Below, piece after piece: positions 10,656 through 52,537 of a DNA stretch of 64,000 nucleotides (within the stretch, counting starts at the first letter, position 1; each line of letters opens with the position of its first letter). Position numbers and translations under genes: made by a program. Source of the stretch: Sycon ciliatum (lineage: Eukaryota > Porifera > Calcarea > Leucosolenida > Sycettidae); assembly GCF_964019385.1 (NCBI RefSeq), contig NC_088643.1, positions 43,602,140 through 43,666,139 on the forward strand, read 5' to 3'. The notes beneath the pieces are model-generated. The model saw only the letters and a program-made list of their open reading frames with translations. It searched no databases and had not been told where the DNA came from.

Positions 10656-11948
10656 TAAGAACTCACTGCTTCGAATCAGCAGCAGCAGCAGCAATTGCAA
10701 CTCCAACAGTTTTCCAGTCTGCTGAAGCCTTTCAGCAGATGGTGCAGCAGATGCCAGTCGGCTTGGCCATGTAGGTGATGCAGTGGCAGGAAGCAGCCAC
10801 TCCACAAGGTGCTGCAGGCATCCCCCAGTGCTCTATTATGTGAACATGTTCGTCCTGCTACTAGCACTAATTAGAAAACAGAATTCCTTTTTTCAAATTG
10901 TTAAATCAGAATCCAATGGAACTGCTTTGCATTCTTCACGTAATGTCGTTTACCTTCTACGTTTGCGGACTTTGATAGTTCGCCTTGTTCTCTAAAATTT
11001 CCGATTTCCGGTAATAAATTCGCCTTTCTGTTTTCCTGCGTTTTGAGCAGGCTTTTTGGTTGTTTTTCTGCCGGATGATCTGACCCGGCTTGACCCGGCT
11101 GGCCTGCATGCGCCAGGTACACTCTGACCGGGCTGTGTTGAATGTCAAGAGCAGGCCCTGAAGGGTGGTTTGAAATAATAAGAGCACAGTCTCTAATAGT
11201 AGCGCGGGTCACAATTGGAGTATGCAACACGTATATTGACTGCATATAAAACAGCAGTACAACATGCCAAGAACATATTTGTAAGGAGGTTTTCGGTCTA
11301 CTGCTTCCTTCCTGGCGCCAATGCTATTGTGAAACATCTGTTTTGACAATATTCCTGAGTTTAGGGTTGAAAAATCAATCTTGATATTATGGTCAGTTTA
11401 TGCCTGCATACAACCACTCTCCGACTCATCCACGCGGGCAAGAGGACGACACAGTTTCTTGAATAAGATCTCTTGGAATAAATAACTAACTGGTGGGCGG
11501 GAGAACGGGGGAGAAAAGACAAAGAAATAATAAACAACCAACAGTTATAAAACAGAGAAAAGGGCGAACACATCGAAACGACCAATCAGGGACTAATACG
11601 TACAGAACACATGACCAAGGCCAAGACAACCAGACCACGGACGAATCACACATGACTCTCATTCCCAGACCAAACTAGCACTGCGCATGTACAGCATTCA
11701 CTTGACAGTCACTCTCACACAGACGGAAGCACATCCTCACTCTCTGACAACGCGTACTCTTGCATGCACCACATACCATAAACGTCACACATCACTCCAT
11801 ACTCGCGCGTACACCTAGACCATATATGACATCAGACACTGGACTGCACAAGACAAGAACCAAATACAGCGACATGCGTAAATCGTAGTCGTAATACAAA
11901 TTCGTAACACATAGACTGGAGTTGGCTTGATAGTTGACAATTGAACAA

Positions 11949-12030
11949 ATAAGAGCCCAGTAAGAAAGGGTTTGCTCCCCACACCGGAGCTCGCGCTATT
12001 CCGCCGACTTTACTTGACACTTGACAGCGT
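11949..12030 (-). repeat. Inverted partial copy of the 284-bp repeat
   Basis: The reverse complement carries GTCAAGTGTCAAGTAAAGTC, GCGCGAGCTCCGGTGTGGGG and AGCAAACCC. It faces the full copy that begins 140 bp later. Confidence 0.7.
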
Positions 12031-12173
12031 TGCGAATGACCGAGGGTCCTCAACGTCTGGTCTCACCGTCCAGGAGCGACACTGACTCACGCTGCTATCT
12101 GGTGTTCACGAGGTGTTTATCGCGCTGGAAGCGGAGCGTCTCTGTAAGTTTGTATCCCTGGTGATGTTTGTAC

Positions 12174-12457
12174 CTGGAGAGCACTATATAAGTGGTGCTC
12201 TTCAGGCACAATCTTCCTCAGCCTACTCAAGCTCAACTGATGAGGGGTGAATTCCCCGAAACACTGTGTATTGAGCAGGGAGTGGTGCTTTCTTGCAGGT
12301 TTGCCGAGTCGAAGGTTCGATGGACTTCTCGTGTGCTCTGGATGGCAGTCGTGAGTCAGTCAAGTGTCAAGTAAAGTGGGTGGAATAGCGCGAGCTCCGG
12401 TGTGGGGAGCAAACCCTTTCTTACAAATCATCGCCGAAGTCGCAACCACTACTTCGT
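12174..12457 (+). repeat. Full copy of a 284-bp interspersed repeat
   Basis: About 98-99 percent identical by eye to 52538-52820. It starts with a hairpin (AGAGCAC ... GTGCTCT) and ends with another (CGAAGT ... ACTTCG). No terminal inverted repeats, poly(A) tail or pol III boxes in the right order were seen, so the class is unknown. A 60-codon open frame is shared with the other copy but looks incidental. Confidence 0.85.
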
Positions 12458-12517
12458 ACTGAAGAGCCCAGTCTCCAATAATAGCCCAGTCTTTAATGAT
12501 AGCTTGCATAGACCTCG

Positions 12518-13026
12518 GTCCTACCGGTAGGACCTACCGGTAGGACCATCATACACAGACATGCTGCATGGCCTCTGTTCTAACATTGACCTAAAACTTG
12601 ACCCTAAACTGTTGCTCAGGGGCTAATGAAGGAGTCCACAAATTTTAGACGTGATCGCACAAGGCATAGTACGAAATTCCTTGGTAACAGCAAATGGTAA
12701 CCATGGAAACGGTGTATGGAATTATGCATTCCACTGCCTTGGCAGACTAATAAAAACATTAGTACCTCACCACGATTGATGTGCCATGGTCAAAATTCAC
12801 TTTGGACAGAGTTGCTAGCGCTCCGACAGGAGTATGTGCGGCCATTTTGACAATTGATAAAATTGCGCGTATGCAATGCACTGGACATAGTCTTGCATTT
12901 TGCGCCATTACTTTGCCTGACAAAGACGTCAACTCAACAATTGTTTCAAGAAATTTCTCAACCAAAAGCACTTTTGCAGCGCGATTTCTTGGGTCCTACC
13001 GGTAGGACCCGTGGTCCTACCGGTAG
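12518..13026. mobile_element. Insert bounded by palindromic CCTACCGGTAGG motifs
   Basis: GGTCCTACCGGTAGGACC-type palindromes occur at about 12520-12546 and 12991-13027. The outer flanks, AATGATAGCTTGCAT on the left and ATGCAAGCTATCATT on the right, are exact reverse complements. This fits a small inverted-repeat element nested in the 3.2-kb element. Confidence 0.5.
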
Positions 13027-13184
13027 GACGGCATGCAAGCTATCATTAATAGTAGCGCGGGTAGAGCTGTCATTGGAAAAATAAGAACCCCGGGCTCTTG
13101 TCAGAGAAAATACGGTATTCATTATTTCAGAGACCGGCATTGCAATCAACGCTAATCATGTACTAGTACTTATTTTGAAGTTTC

Positions 13185-15983
13185 ATTTTGACTGAGCATA
13201 GACATTTTGACTGAGCATAGACATTTTGACTGAGCATAGACATTTTGACTGAGCATAGACATTTTGACTGAGCACAGACATTTTGACTGAGCACAGACAT
13301 TTTGACTGAGCATAGACATTTTCACTGAGCATAGACATTTTAACTGAGCACAGACATTTTGACTGAGCATAGACATTTTGACTGAGCACAGACATTTTGA
13401 CTGAGCACAGACATTTTGACTGAGCACAGACATTTTGACTGAGCATAGACATTTTGACTGAGCATAGACATTTTGACTGAGCACAGACATTTTGACTGAG
13501 CATAGACATTTTGACTGAGCATAGACATTTTGACTGAGCATAGACATTTTGACTGAGCATAGACATTTTGACTGAGCACAGACATTTTAACTGAGCATAG
13601 ACATTTTGACTGAGCATAGACATTTTGACTGAGCATAGACATTTTGACTGAGCATAGACATTTTGACTGAGCATAGACATTTTGACTGAGCATAGACATT
13701 TTGACTGAGCACAGACATTTTGACTGAGCATAGACATTTTGACTGAGCATAGACATTTTGACTGAGCATAGACATTTTAACTGAGCATAGACATTTTGAC
13801 TGAGCATAGACATTTTGACTGAGCATAGACATTTTGACTGAGCATAGACATTTTGACTGAGCACAGACATTTTGACTGAGCATAGACATTTTGACTGAGC
13901 ACAGACATTTTGACTGAGCATAGACATTTTGACTGAGCATAGACATTTTGACTGAGCATAGACATTTTGACTGAGCATAGACATTTTGACTGAGCATAGA
14001 CATTTTAACTGAGCATAGACATTTTAACTGAGCATAGACATTTTAACTGAGCATAGACATTTTGACTGAGCACAGACATTTTGACTGAGCATAGACATTT
14101 TGACTGAGCATAGACATTTTGACTGAGCATAGACATTTTGACTGAGCATAGACATTTTAACTGAGCATAGACATTTTAACTGAGCATAGACATTTTAACT
14201 GAGCATAGACATTTTAACTGAGCACAGACATTTTGACTGAGCATAGACATTTTAACTGAGCATAGACATTTTGACTGAGCATAGACATTTTGACTGAGCA
14301 TAGACATTTTGACTGAGCATAGACATTTTGACTGAGCACAGACATTTTGACTGGGCATAGACATTTTGACTGAGCACAGACATTTTGACTGAGCATAGAC
14401 ATTTTGACTGAGCATAGACATTTTGACTGAGCACAGACATTTTGACTGAGCACAGACATTTTGACTGAGCATAGACATTTTGACTGAGCACAGACATTTT
14501 GACTGAGCACAGACATTTTGACTGAGCATAGACATTTTGACTGAGCATAGACATTTTGACTGAGCATAGACATTTTGACTGAGCACAGACATTTTGACTG
14601 AGCATAGACATTTTGACTGAGCATAGACATTTTGACTGAGCATAGACATTTTGACTGAGCATAGACCGTGATTTTGACTGAGCACAGACATTTTAACTGA
14701 GCATAGACATTTTGACTGAGCATAGACATTTTGACTGAGCATAGACATTTTGACTGAGCATAGACATTTTGACTGAGCATAGACATTTTGACTGAGCACA
14801 GACATTTTGACTGAGCATAGACATTTTGACTGAGCATAGACATTTTGACTGAGCATAGACATTTTGACTGAGCATAGACATTTTGACTGAGCATAGACAT
14901 TTTGACTGAGCATAGACATTTTGACTGAGCATAGACATTTTGACTGAGCACAGACATTTTGACTGAGCATAGACATTTTGACTGAGCACAGACATTTTGA
15001 CTGAGCATAGACATTTTGACTGAGCATAGACATTTTGACTGAGCATAGACATTTTGACTGAGCATAGACATTTTAACTGAGCATAGACATTTTAACTGAG
15101 CATAGACATTTTAACTGAGCATAGACATTTTGACTGAGCACAGACATTTTGACTGAGCATAGACATTTTGACTGAGCATAGACATTTTGACTGAGCATAG
15201 ACATTTTGACTGAGCATAGACATTTTAACTGAGCATAGACATTTTTTAACTGAGCATAGACATTTTGACTGAGCACAGACATTTTGACTGAGCATAGACA
15301 TTTTAACTGAGCATAGACATTTTGACTGAGCATAGACATTTTGACTGAGCATAGACATTTTGACTGAGCATAGACATTTTGACTGAGCACAGACATTTTG
15401 ACTGGGCATAGACATTTTGACTGAGCACAGACATTTTGACTGAGCATAGACATTTTGACTGAGCATAGACATTTTGACTGAGCACAGACATTTTGACTGA
15501 GCACAGACATTTTGACTGAGCATAGACATTTTGACTGAGCACAGACATTTTGACTGAGCACAGACATTTTGACTGAGCATAGACATTTTGACCGAGCATA
15601 GACATTTTGACTGAGCATAGACATTTTGACTGAGCATAGACATTTTGACTGAGCACAGACATTTTGACTGAGCACAGACATTTTGACTGAGCACAGACAT
15701 TTTGACTGAGCATAGACATTTTGACTGAGCACAGACATTTTGACTGAGCATAGACATTTTGACTGAGCATAGACATTTTGACTGAGCACAGACATTTTGA
15801 CTGAGCACAGACATTTTGACTGAGCATAGACATTTTGACTGAGCACAGACATTTTGACTGAGCACAGACATTTTGACTGAGCACAGACATTTTGACTGAG
15901 CATAGACATTTTGACTGAGCATAGACATTTTGACTGAGCATAGACATTTTGACTGAGCATAGACATTTTGACTGAGCATAGAC
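13185..15983. repeat. 2.8-kb minisatellite, 19-bp unit, about 147 copies
   Basis: Unit ATTTTGACTGAGCATAGAC with recurring variants (CATA/CACA, GACTG/AACTG, rare GGGCA). Every minus-strand frame is open because 19 bp rotates the frame, so the long predicted proteins are artefacts. Local disruptions occur at about 14667 and 15243. The rare CTGGGCATAG variant recurs 1,051 bp apart, pointing to higher-order duplication. Confidence 0.97.
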
Positions 15984-16464
15984 TTCAAAAATGGACATTG
16001 TTGTTACCTTAAGGTGATCCCCAATTGCACTGGTGACTAAATGCACATTTTACTACACAAAGCACACTCCAGCTACAGTACGCAAGATCGCTGATGATAT
16101 GCTCTACGAGAATATCACCTACCTACAGTGCTTGCATTCAAATTGGCACTCTAGACATGGGCCGGTGTCTGCAGCCGGCGTACATATAGAGTGGTGGATA
16201 CAGTGGAAACAGTAGGACATCTCGCATTGTATTGCCTATGCAGTTCTTCCTAGCCACATGTGAGCATGCAAATGTCAAAGAACAAACAAAGAGCTAGAGG
16301 TTGGGCCAGGTTTTACGAAACTAGGAGAAATATACCATGACAAGCTGTATGGAGAAGCAGAACCTGGCAGTTCCTTCCAGTTGCTTGACCTTGGATCATG
16401 AGAGTATGCCAGCCACAACTTGAGTGCTGATTTATTGTAAGTCAAAACTGACACTGTACATGTT

Positions 16465-16780
<316 letters not shown>

Positions 16781-18707
16781 TTGTGTTGCATGATCCCGGA
16801 AAACCCTCCACAGGTTCTTGTAGCTGCTACATCATCAGCTGAATGATGCCTGTGGGCAAATGACCTGTGCCACTATGATTCCGCATCAGCACTACGTCAT
16901 GTACTCTGTACTGTCTGAAGTATCTTGTTCAGGTAGCACACCACTACCTACAGACAAGGAGTCATTGCCAGTTTAGTACGACATTGACTGCATTTCCACA
17001 ACATACACCCACTGCTTTAAACAACGCTACTACTCTTGTAGAAGTAGTAGTTGTCGATGAAGTGTGCGTGATACTGTGTACCCATTGCACAAGTAGCCTT
17101 CCATGTTTTGCTTTTCACAATTTTCTATGGCGGCGCTGCGAACTCTTCGTCTCTACTTCTTCACGTGCTCCTCAGCATTTGCTCCCATTCCCACATCCCT
17201 GGGATATCCCAATGCTGATTGCCAGTGCCCTGTGTTTTATCAACCTGCATCATGTGCATGACGTGCGACTGTACATGGTACACGGCCATGCTTTGCACTG
17301 GTAATGGTATTGTATGAATGGACTGGTTATGCGTGAGCACAGTCCCAGCTCACCTATCTTATTGAAGTGTGTTGTGCCTGTGAGGCCGGTCAGGGTTTGG
17401 AAGTACTGTACAACTACATAATCCATTACCCACTAGAGTAGTACAGGTCCAATCATCATGAATGTGCACGTATCTAAATGTGGTCAATGTGAGTTTCGCC
17501 AGCGCCTACACTAGGCTATAGGCTACACAGTAAACCAAGATAGAGACAACGATCTGGGAGAAGAGAAAGTCGATGCACTGTATGACTTTCTGCTGGCAAC
17601 TGCATTCAGCTACTTTGACTAAATCACCTACATTATACATTGTCCAAAGATAAATTGTTCCGGAGGGAATGAAGCAAGTACATGTTGCATCTCATTGAAG
17701 TGAAGATCTAGTACAGTCGTGTAGTCGGCGTTTGGTGCAGACGTAGCTGAGTGAAAGAGCTGCCTGTTCCTAGTAGACCTACTGTTTGTTGCACACCACA
17801 TGGTATTGGAGCATCTGGAACACCACGACCTAAGGTCGAGAGTGCACTAGGACTAGGGATCACCATCCTGTGCTTCCCGATTCTAACAAGTTTGGAGCCG
17901 ATGGGCAATTGAAAACTGAACCGACAAAAACCTGAGAGCGCTATCAGGAAACAACTCCAGTTAGGAAAGAAGTGGGATACCCGCTTTGCACGCTTCACTT
18001 CAGGCTGTGAAATAGAAGTCCCAAGACTACAGACTGCTAGCCACTCTCTAGCAGGAACCAAGGTGGATTTTCCGTGACGCGCCCAGATCCCCCCTTCACC
18101 AGGTCCAGGATGACTCTCCAAGCGGACATGACTACTGGAAGCTTGTTGTTGCTGATAGCCATTTCGCAGCGAACTTCCTTCCTTGTCACCAGATCATTGC
18201 TACAAAGTAGTGACTAGTCAGTGCAGAGCAGAGCAGTGAGTGTCACAACTAAGCAGGAACAAACTCATGAACTGAATGCATTGTCCCGCAGTCACTGCAT
18301 AACCTTCGTCAGTCCTTGGAGTTGCAAAGTTCTATAAAAAATACTTCGAAGTACAAAGTCTTGTAGACAGTGCAAGCAACTCAAACACATCCGGCGCCAA
18401 CAGTGGTAGCAGCCCTCTACTGACACGTTCTTCTTAATTTTCAAAGGTCAGGAAGTTTAAGTATTTACGCCTTTAATTTATGGCTCTGATCATGGCCCAT
18501 GGGACAAGGTACCGGTCACTCAGCTGATCAGAGAGCACTACGTGCACATGTAGTGAACTGCACTGCGTGTATTGTTATAATAAGGATGGTCACAGCTGAG
18601 CTCCGTGAGAAATTTCCCACCACACGCGCAAATGCTGTACAAAGACACAGGTCACAATATTTTATATCGACAGCCTAGCCTACCAAATTTTGCAAACTCA
18701 TCACGTA

Positions 18708-18761
18708 GATGTCTGTTTACCGGCACACGTACATATGTACGTGTGCCGGTAAACAGACATC
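18708..18761. repeat. 54-bp perfect palindrome with no spacer
   Basis: The arm GATGTCTGTTTACCGGCACA continues CGTACAT and is followed at once by its exact reverse complement. It sits directly against the retroelement fragment. Confidence 0.95.
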
Positions 18762-18990
18762 CATCAGATGGTCCATCGTGAAAAGACGGCGAGCCTACAG
18801 CAGCATCAGCAAGAGATGCAACCTCTGCCTAGAAGAAGAACTGCAGATCATCACCGCGGACAAGACAACGCTACTGAACAAGAGGAGTGAGCTTGTATCT
18901 AAATGCCGAAACGCCGACAAATTCCTACTAAAACTAAGACCACAGTGCAGCCGTGACATAATCACAGGTGTGCAACTCAGAGTTTCTTGC
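18762..18990 (+). mobile_element. Retroelement C-terminal fragment (Penelope/GIY-YIG-like)
   Basis: The frame reads TSIRWSIVKRRRAYSSISKR then CNLCLEEELQIITA and LLNKRSELVSKCRNADKFLL. The W-x-I/V ... Y ... C-x-L-C-x-E ... LNKRxEL motif series is, from memory, typical of the C-terminal part of Penelope-type retroelements. It is a short isolated remnant. Confidence 0.4.
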
Positions 18991-20076
18991 TCAATGCAAT
19001 CATCAGGCGACTATTAGTATTACATGTTCAGTGGGACTTAGTGGGACTTGGCCAATAAAGTATAGTTTAGTGATAGCTGGTTGGTGTCTGATTCAGCACA
19101 AAAAATATTGCCATGATGGCCGTGTGGAGCTATTAGCGCAGAAAGTATGGATTGCTAGTGAATATAGAAATGGATGGTGTGAATTTGTAAACAGCAGCCA
19201 GGGTGTACGTGTGACCGTAATCCTTCAGAACTGTTTATCAATAACACTTTAAAAAGTGTTGCGGGGGCTCTAGGCTCACGCGGGTGTGCTCGCTTCAGAT
19301 CATGTCACAGCACACTGTATGTTTGTTTTGAAAGTGCACGCAAGTGTATGTATACTATAGGGTGTATGTACTCTGAGTTGCATCCAATCTGTAACCTCTG
19401 TTGTGCCTCAGTTTGTGTGTAGGTGTGCATGCATGCATGCGCAATCACAAAGTAGGTGTCACATGACATAGTCATTATGGTCACTGCTATCGCGGCGCTT
19501 TTTTCAAAGAAAGTTGTGTCAGTGTCACGCCATCACGCCTGGTACATGGTGTCCACTTGATTTCTCCAAGAGTCCTCAGAACAAGGTCCATGGCCCCAGA
19601 GCTACCTACTACAATGATGAGCCAAGGGCCATCCATGACTCGCTGAGAACCGTAGCCGATGCGGCTCTTGAACAGTAAATGGACTATGAAAAATCCTCCC
19701 ATGTTCACACAACACTCGATCGGTCCTGATGACTTCTTTTAGAAATATGCCTTCTGCTAAGACACGGTGGAAGTGGATCGTTCAACACCACGGGCACTGT
19801 ATCACCACTTGAGGTGTCATGTTAACATGATGATGTCACCTATGGTATTGATATTTGGCACCTGTACAATGCAGAAGATGTAAAGCAACAGCATCCTAAT
19901 CAAAATTGCTTTGTAAAATGATAGCTAGCGAGGGATGAAGCTTGAGTTTCGATCAACCACTACCAAGGCACAATACTTAGGGCAACATGGTCCTCAGGAG
20001 CTTGTCCTAACCTTTCACTCATTCTTCCTGCTCCATCTGCCTCTGCTGCTTCAAATCTGAAAAAAGGTTTTTGCAG

Positions 20077-20167
20077 GGCACCGCGCCTCTACCGCGTACC
20101 GTGACCACTTTGTACACTGGTGATGGTCAACTGATCACCACTGCTTTGAACTACTCAACTAGTAAAG
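20077..20167 (+). CDS. Orphan candidate exon (30 codons)
   Basis: A pyrimidine-rich tract, TTTTTGCAG acceptor and AAAG|GTAATA donor; phase 0 in, phase 1 out. It encodes GTAPLPRTVTTLYTGDGQLI then TTALNYSTSK. It could be a further exon of gene A. Its phase-1 exit would also join 28371, so a transcript linking A to B cannot be excluded. Confidence 0.33.
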
Positions 20168-21345
20168 GTAATAACCGTCCACTACAAGCTACGTCTATCT
20201 ATTCGTGGCATCACTCCATCAGTCACAAACAAAGGGCGGGCAAAGAATCCAAAATTGGTCAAGCCACTTTGCCCAAAGGTATGGAGGCATCTTGCTGCTT
20301 CATCTGTAGAAAGTAGTTGTAGTTTCTGTGTTTAACCGTGAGCGAACAGCTTCCCCAAGGCCACATGCACGTGCAATGCTTCCACCACAACTGAGTCGGT
20401 GGCTTCAAACAATGGAACTCGCACTGAGCGGCATATTGTTTAGGAAAGATGATGACAGTGCGCCAGTGCTTTGGCGCAACTTTGGTTATTATTATTATGT
20501 GAGGTTATCAATATGATCGGTATTGAAGAATACCAAGCTGTTCACGATCGACTAGCGCTAGAGGTTGGCGCCATCCGCAATGATACCATAAGTACCAACA
20601 ATGCACTAACACGCACGACAAGTACACACAGACAGAAAGCTGACTGCTTCAAGCCTGTTTTCCGCCTGCATGTCCGACTTTTTGTCCCTGTTCAATATTG
20701 CAATGCACTGCGCACTGTGCGGCACATTGTGACAAGTATTTGCTATTATCATGGAAGATCTATCCACAAGGAAAATATGACCTGTTTGATGCTCGTTCTA
20801 TTCTCTCTTTCTCTCTGTCATGTACATGTACATGTATTTCAAATCAACTTGTTGAAGCATGCGTATGTAAAAATGGTTGGACCACGTCATCGTCTGGATG
20901 CCAGGCGAGTCATTCACTTCAGCGCACAATACTAATATAATAATGCAAGCCAACAAGTACTCTCTTTCCAAGTTATCCAGGTCCTTAGGCAGACAATTGT
21001 TATCGAGGCTGAGGTGTCTTGTCAACAGCCTGTGTATCTTCTGCGATTTATATATTGCAATGCCAAGTGTCCTGTAGATAATTACGATCAAGTTGCTACC
21101 AAACTGTGTTGGTATGCAAGAGGGATTGACAAGTGACATTTGCTGAGCATAGCTCGTGTAGGCTCTCCACGTATGTGTACGATCAAGAAGTTGGGAGAAT
21201 TTCATGTAGTTTGAAGTGACACCCAGACAGCGTCACACTGCAGGTCACTGAGTCACGTCAGCTAGTGGTCGACCTGCAGAGTGCAGACACCACCCATCTT
21301 TACCAAACTTTTAGTGTACTACAGTGTACATGTAGTCAAAACTAG

Positions 21346-21478
21346 ACTCGGATGGTGAGCCAAGGATTAAAATTAATTAAAAAAGGGAGGACCATAAGTT
21401 TGCAAGTTATCCTGCTAAAAATTGTTAGTGTTGGACAAAACGGATAATTTGTAAACTTATGGTCCTCTCTTTTTTTAA
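21346..21478 (+). repeat. Foldback repeat, copy 1
   Basis: Head ACTCGGATGGTGAGCCAAGG, then a left arm AAAAAAGGGAGGACCATAAG and a right arm CTTATGGTCCTCTCTTTTTT, with roughly 34-bp arms (a few mismatches) and a loop of about 30 nt. It shares its head with 33201-33278 and 59372-59471, but the stem sequence differs. Confidence 0.75.
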
Positions 21479-22121
21479 AGTTACAACTAAAGTGTACCTC
21501 TCTATGTGTTACGACCAGGTTGATACAAGTGTGTCCAATTACTAGAATTAGACCAAGGTATATTGGTAATATACCCTCCGTTTTCCAAAGCCCAAACGAC
21601 ACACCTCATGTACATGTACTAGCATAATTGGCTGATGTCTGGCTGTCCTAGAATGGGTTTTGTGCAGCTTGCGACATCGTCCGCAGATACGGCCAAGTGC
21701 TGCCATTGTGCACTCGTAGTTTAATGACTACAAGTATCACCCAGTATGCTCGCTATGGAGACTATCACAGTCACATGCCAATCTTGAACATGTCCTACAT
21801 GTACATGTAGAGTCATCAATCTATTCTCAATGACCGTCATCTTCTTTATCTCTGTGGTATAAGTGCCTTCCTTCTGTGGTATCGTCTCGGACGACGGACG
21901 CTCGGTCGCCGGCAATTACATCGTAAAACAGTCTGTTTTAGACTTCGAGTATGTGTCAATGACGCCACTATTATTTCTCAAACACATTTTTCAAGGCATT
22001 TTACCTACAAGTACATGTATCGTGATAAAACTTCTCAATACAAGGGTTAGTCGGCCTATAATTTAGTTGTAAATGTAGGCAACATCTACAGTCGTCGTTG
22101 TATTCAGTACATTTGTGCCAG

Positions 22122-22360
22122 CAATCATCGCACTGGAGAGAGTCACACTAAGCGTGACCTACATACGCTGAATACAGATAGATTATATTGCTTGATAGAA
22201 CAGTAACTATTCATCGCGCTGGAGAGAGTCACACAAAGCGTGACCTACATACACTGAATGTGAAAAGCCACTGAATACAGATAGATAATTCTATTGCTTG
22301 ATAGAACAGTAACTATTCATCGCGCTGGAGAGAGTCACACTAAGCGTGACCTACATGCAG
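22122..22360 (+). repeat. Tandem triplication with a CTGGAGAGAGTCACAC core
   Basis: Three copies, about 90 and 106 bp apart, of a unit carrying CTGGAGAGAGTCACAC(T/A)AAG and CGTGACCTACAT, interleaved with GATAGAACAGTAACTATTCA. Confidence 0.85.
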
Positions 22361-22822
22361 GTATAGATATGGCTTGATAAACACGACTACATAATAGCCT
22401 CTTGGCCACTTAGGGTGCATTCAAGGTAGGGGAAATGGACATGCCTCGATCCTTGTGGCTTGTTGTTAAAATACCGGTACTACCGTAGTAGTAGTAGCAG
22501 TAGTAAAACCTCTTGTGTGGGCAAAATAATTGTGCACTACTCTGGGCACTCAGTGAACAACACAGCATAGATGTGGTGACCGTCACCGATGGAGCCACAC
22601 TGTTATAAAGGGTGATGACAATAACCTGTCAGTCACAACTACAAAGGCAGAACTAAAACACAACCCATAGTTGTACATGTAGTGCAGTTGGTTGATCCCA
22701 AGAATACTAAAGCGATTAGTAACTGCTGTAGTTGTAGGTCAAGAGTTGCTGTTGTCGCTGCTGCTGTCGCTGAATTAGGATTGTACTTGAACTCTTCTGC
22801 GGCACTCCGGTGCTCCAGTAAG

Positions 22823-51589
<28,767 letters not shown>

Positions 51590-52537
51590 TCCTTGCTGGA
51601 CCATGCCCTCTAGCGCTCTCTCACACACACTTCTGATTAGCGCTATTGGAATTCTCACACTGCAATTCACACGCCCTATCAATCGCTTTAGTCAGGATCA
51701 CCATTACTTCAAGCCCGGTGAGTTATTGCCACTGGCTTTTTAGGACAGGTTTCAGTAAGTACACTTCTGTCTGTCTCTCGTTTTCTCTATCTTTCACTCC
51801 CACCATATCCTGTGTCGATTCTCACATGGTGGGTGGAAATTTCTTACTGTTTCATTGTCAGCACACATGAGTCTACAATGTACAAGCACGAGGCATCCCG
51901 ATGACCTTTCAAGTCCTTACTTTCTGAGCGGCTCACCAGTCGGTGTATGCTTCAGTACATAAATAGTGCATGATCATTGAATCGTTTTTGGCCAGTCACA
52001 GTAACAACACCCATGGTGAATGACATTGTTTTTTCCTTCTCTGCTTTTGCTTTGCACCAGACTAACACTAGTAACAGTAACACCGCTTGCTGTTGTCACA
52101 GTACTGTTTTTCAGTTGTACCAAGACATTTATGCATAACATATGCCAATGGTCCTGCAGCATATAGACATAGATAATATTGTAGGCCAACAAGGAAATCA
52201 CGGTGAAGATATGATATGACTGTGTGCTACAAAGATTGTGCAGTGCCTGGCTTCGATTTTGATTCTCCAAGGTTTTTCCATGGCCGGTGTGTGTATGTGT
52301 GTGTGTGTGCGTGTTTGTGTGTGTGTGCGTGTGTGTGGGTGTGTGTGTGGGTGTGCCACATTGCCCCCCCCCCCCCCCACACACACACTCGTTTCTACAT
52401 GTGTAGGGTCCCAAGACCTCACAGGTGGGGTGGTGTACAGTCTGGGTGATGTCCCAGGCTGTCCACCACTTCTAAGTAGATGTGCAAGTAGTTAAGTGCT
52501 GGTGGGGCTAATAAAATAAAAAATAATAATAATTATC
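51590..52537. other. 3' flank of gene B
   Basis: No coding signal. Contains a GT/GGGTGTG tract with a poly-C run (about 52287-52390). An AATAAAATAAA string near 52510 is the nearest poly(A)-signal candidate but lies about 920 bp from the stop. Confidence 0.35.

Larger units (their letters stand above)
9875..13115. mobile_element. 3.2-kb DNA-transposon-like element with CCGTATTTTCTCT ends and TA target site
   Basis: The left end CCGTATTTTCTCT is matched by the reverse-complemented right end AGAGAAAATACGG, each flanked by TA. Inside, near-terminal blocks recur (AGCCCAGTCTCCAATAATA at 9900s and 12470s). There is a fragment encoding a zinc-finger-like piece at about 10480-10655, and nested inserts include a full 284-bp repeat. 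No transposase core was found, so it looks non-autonomous and composite. Confidence 0.65.
20168..22822. other. About 2.6 kb with no recognised gene
   Basis: It contains a foldback repeat (21346-21478) and a local tandem triplication (22122-22360). A 150-codon open frame from 20471 shows no family signature and no matching splice sites. Confidence 0.4.

Noticed and set aside
12192-12374. 60-codon open frame present in both full copies of the 284-bp repeat (also 52556-52738)
   Set aside because: Both copies are nearly identical, so shared openness is not independent evidence; older copies do not keep it clearly and no family is recognised.
13183-15988. Long minus-strand open frames reading repeats such as SMLSQNVYAQSK
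   Set aside because: A 19-bp unit without stops opens all three frames at once; the frames are a by-product of the minisatellite.
17708-18121. Minus-strand frame with ESHPGPGE, resembling a 2A-like NPGP motif of LINEs
   Set aside because: The motif lacks the D-x-E-x-N-P-G-P core and nothing downstream resembles an ORF of a known element.
20471-20935. 154-codon plus-strand frame
   Set aside because: No matching splice sites, no recognised motif and low-complexity cysteine/histidine segments; treated as chance.
51590-52500. A further exon of gene B coding for a transmembrane or GPI anchor
   Set aside because: No hydrophobic segment with proper splice sites was found; a TAA follows the last Ig domain directly.
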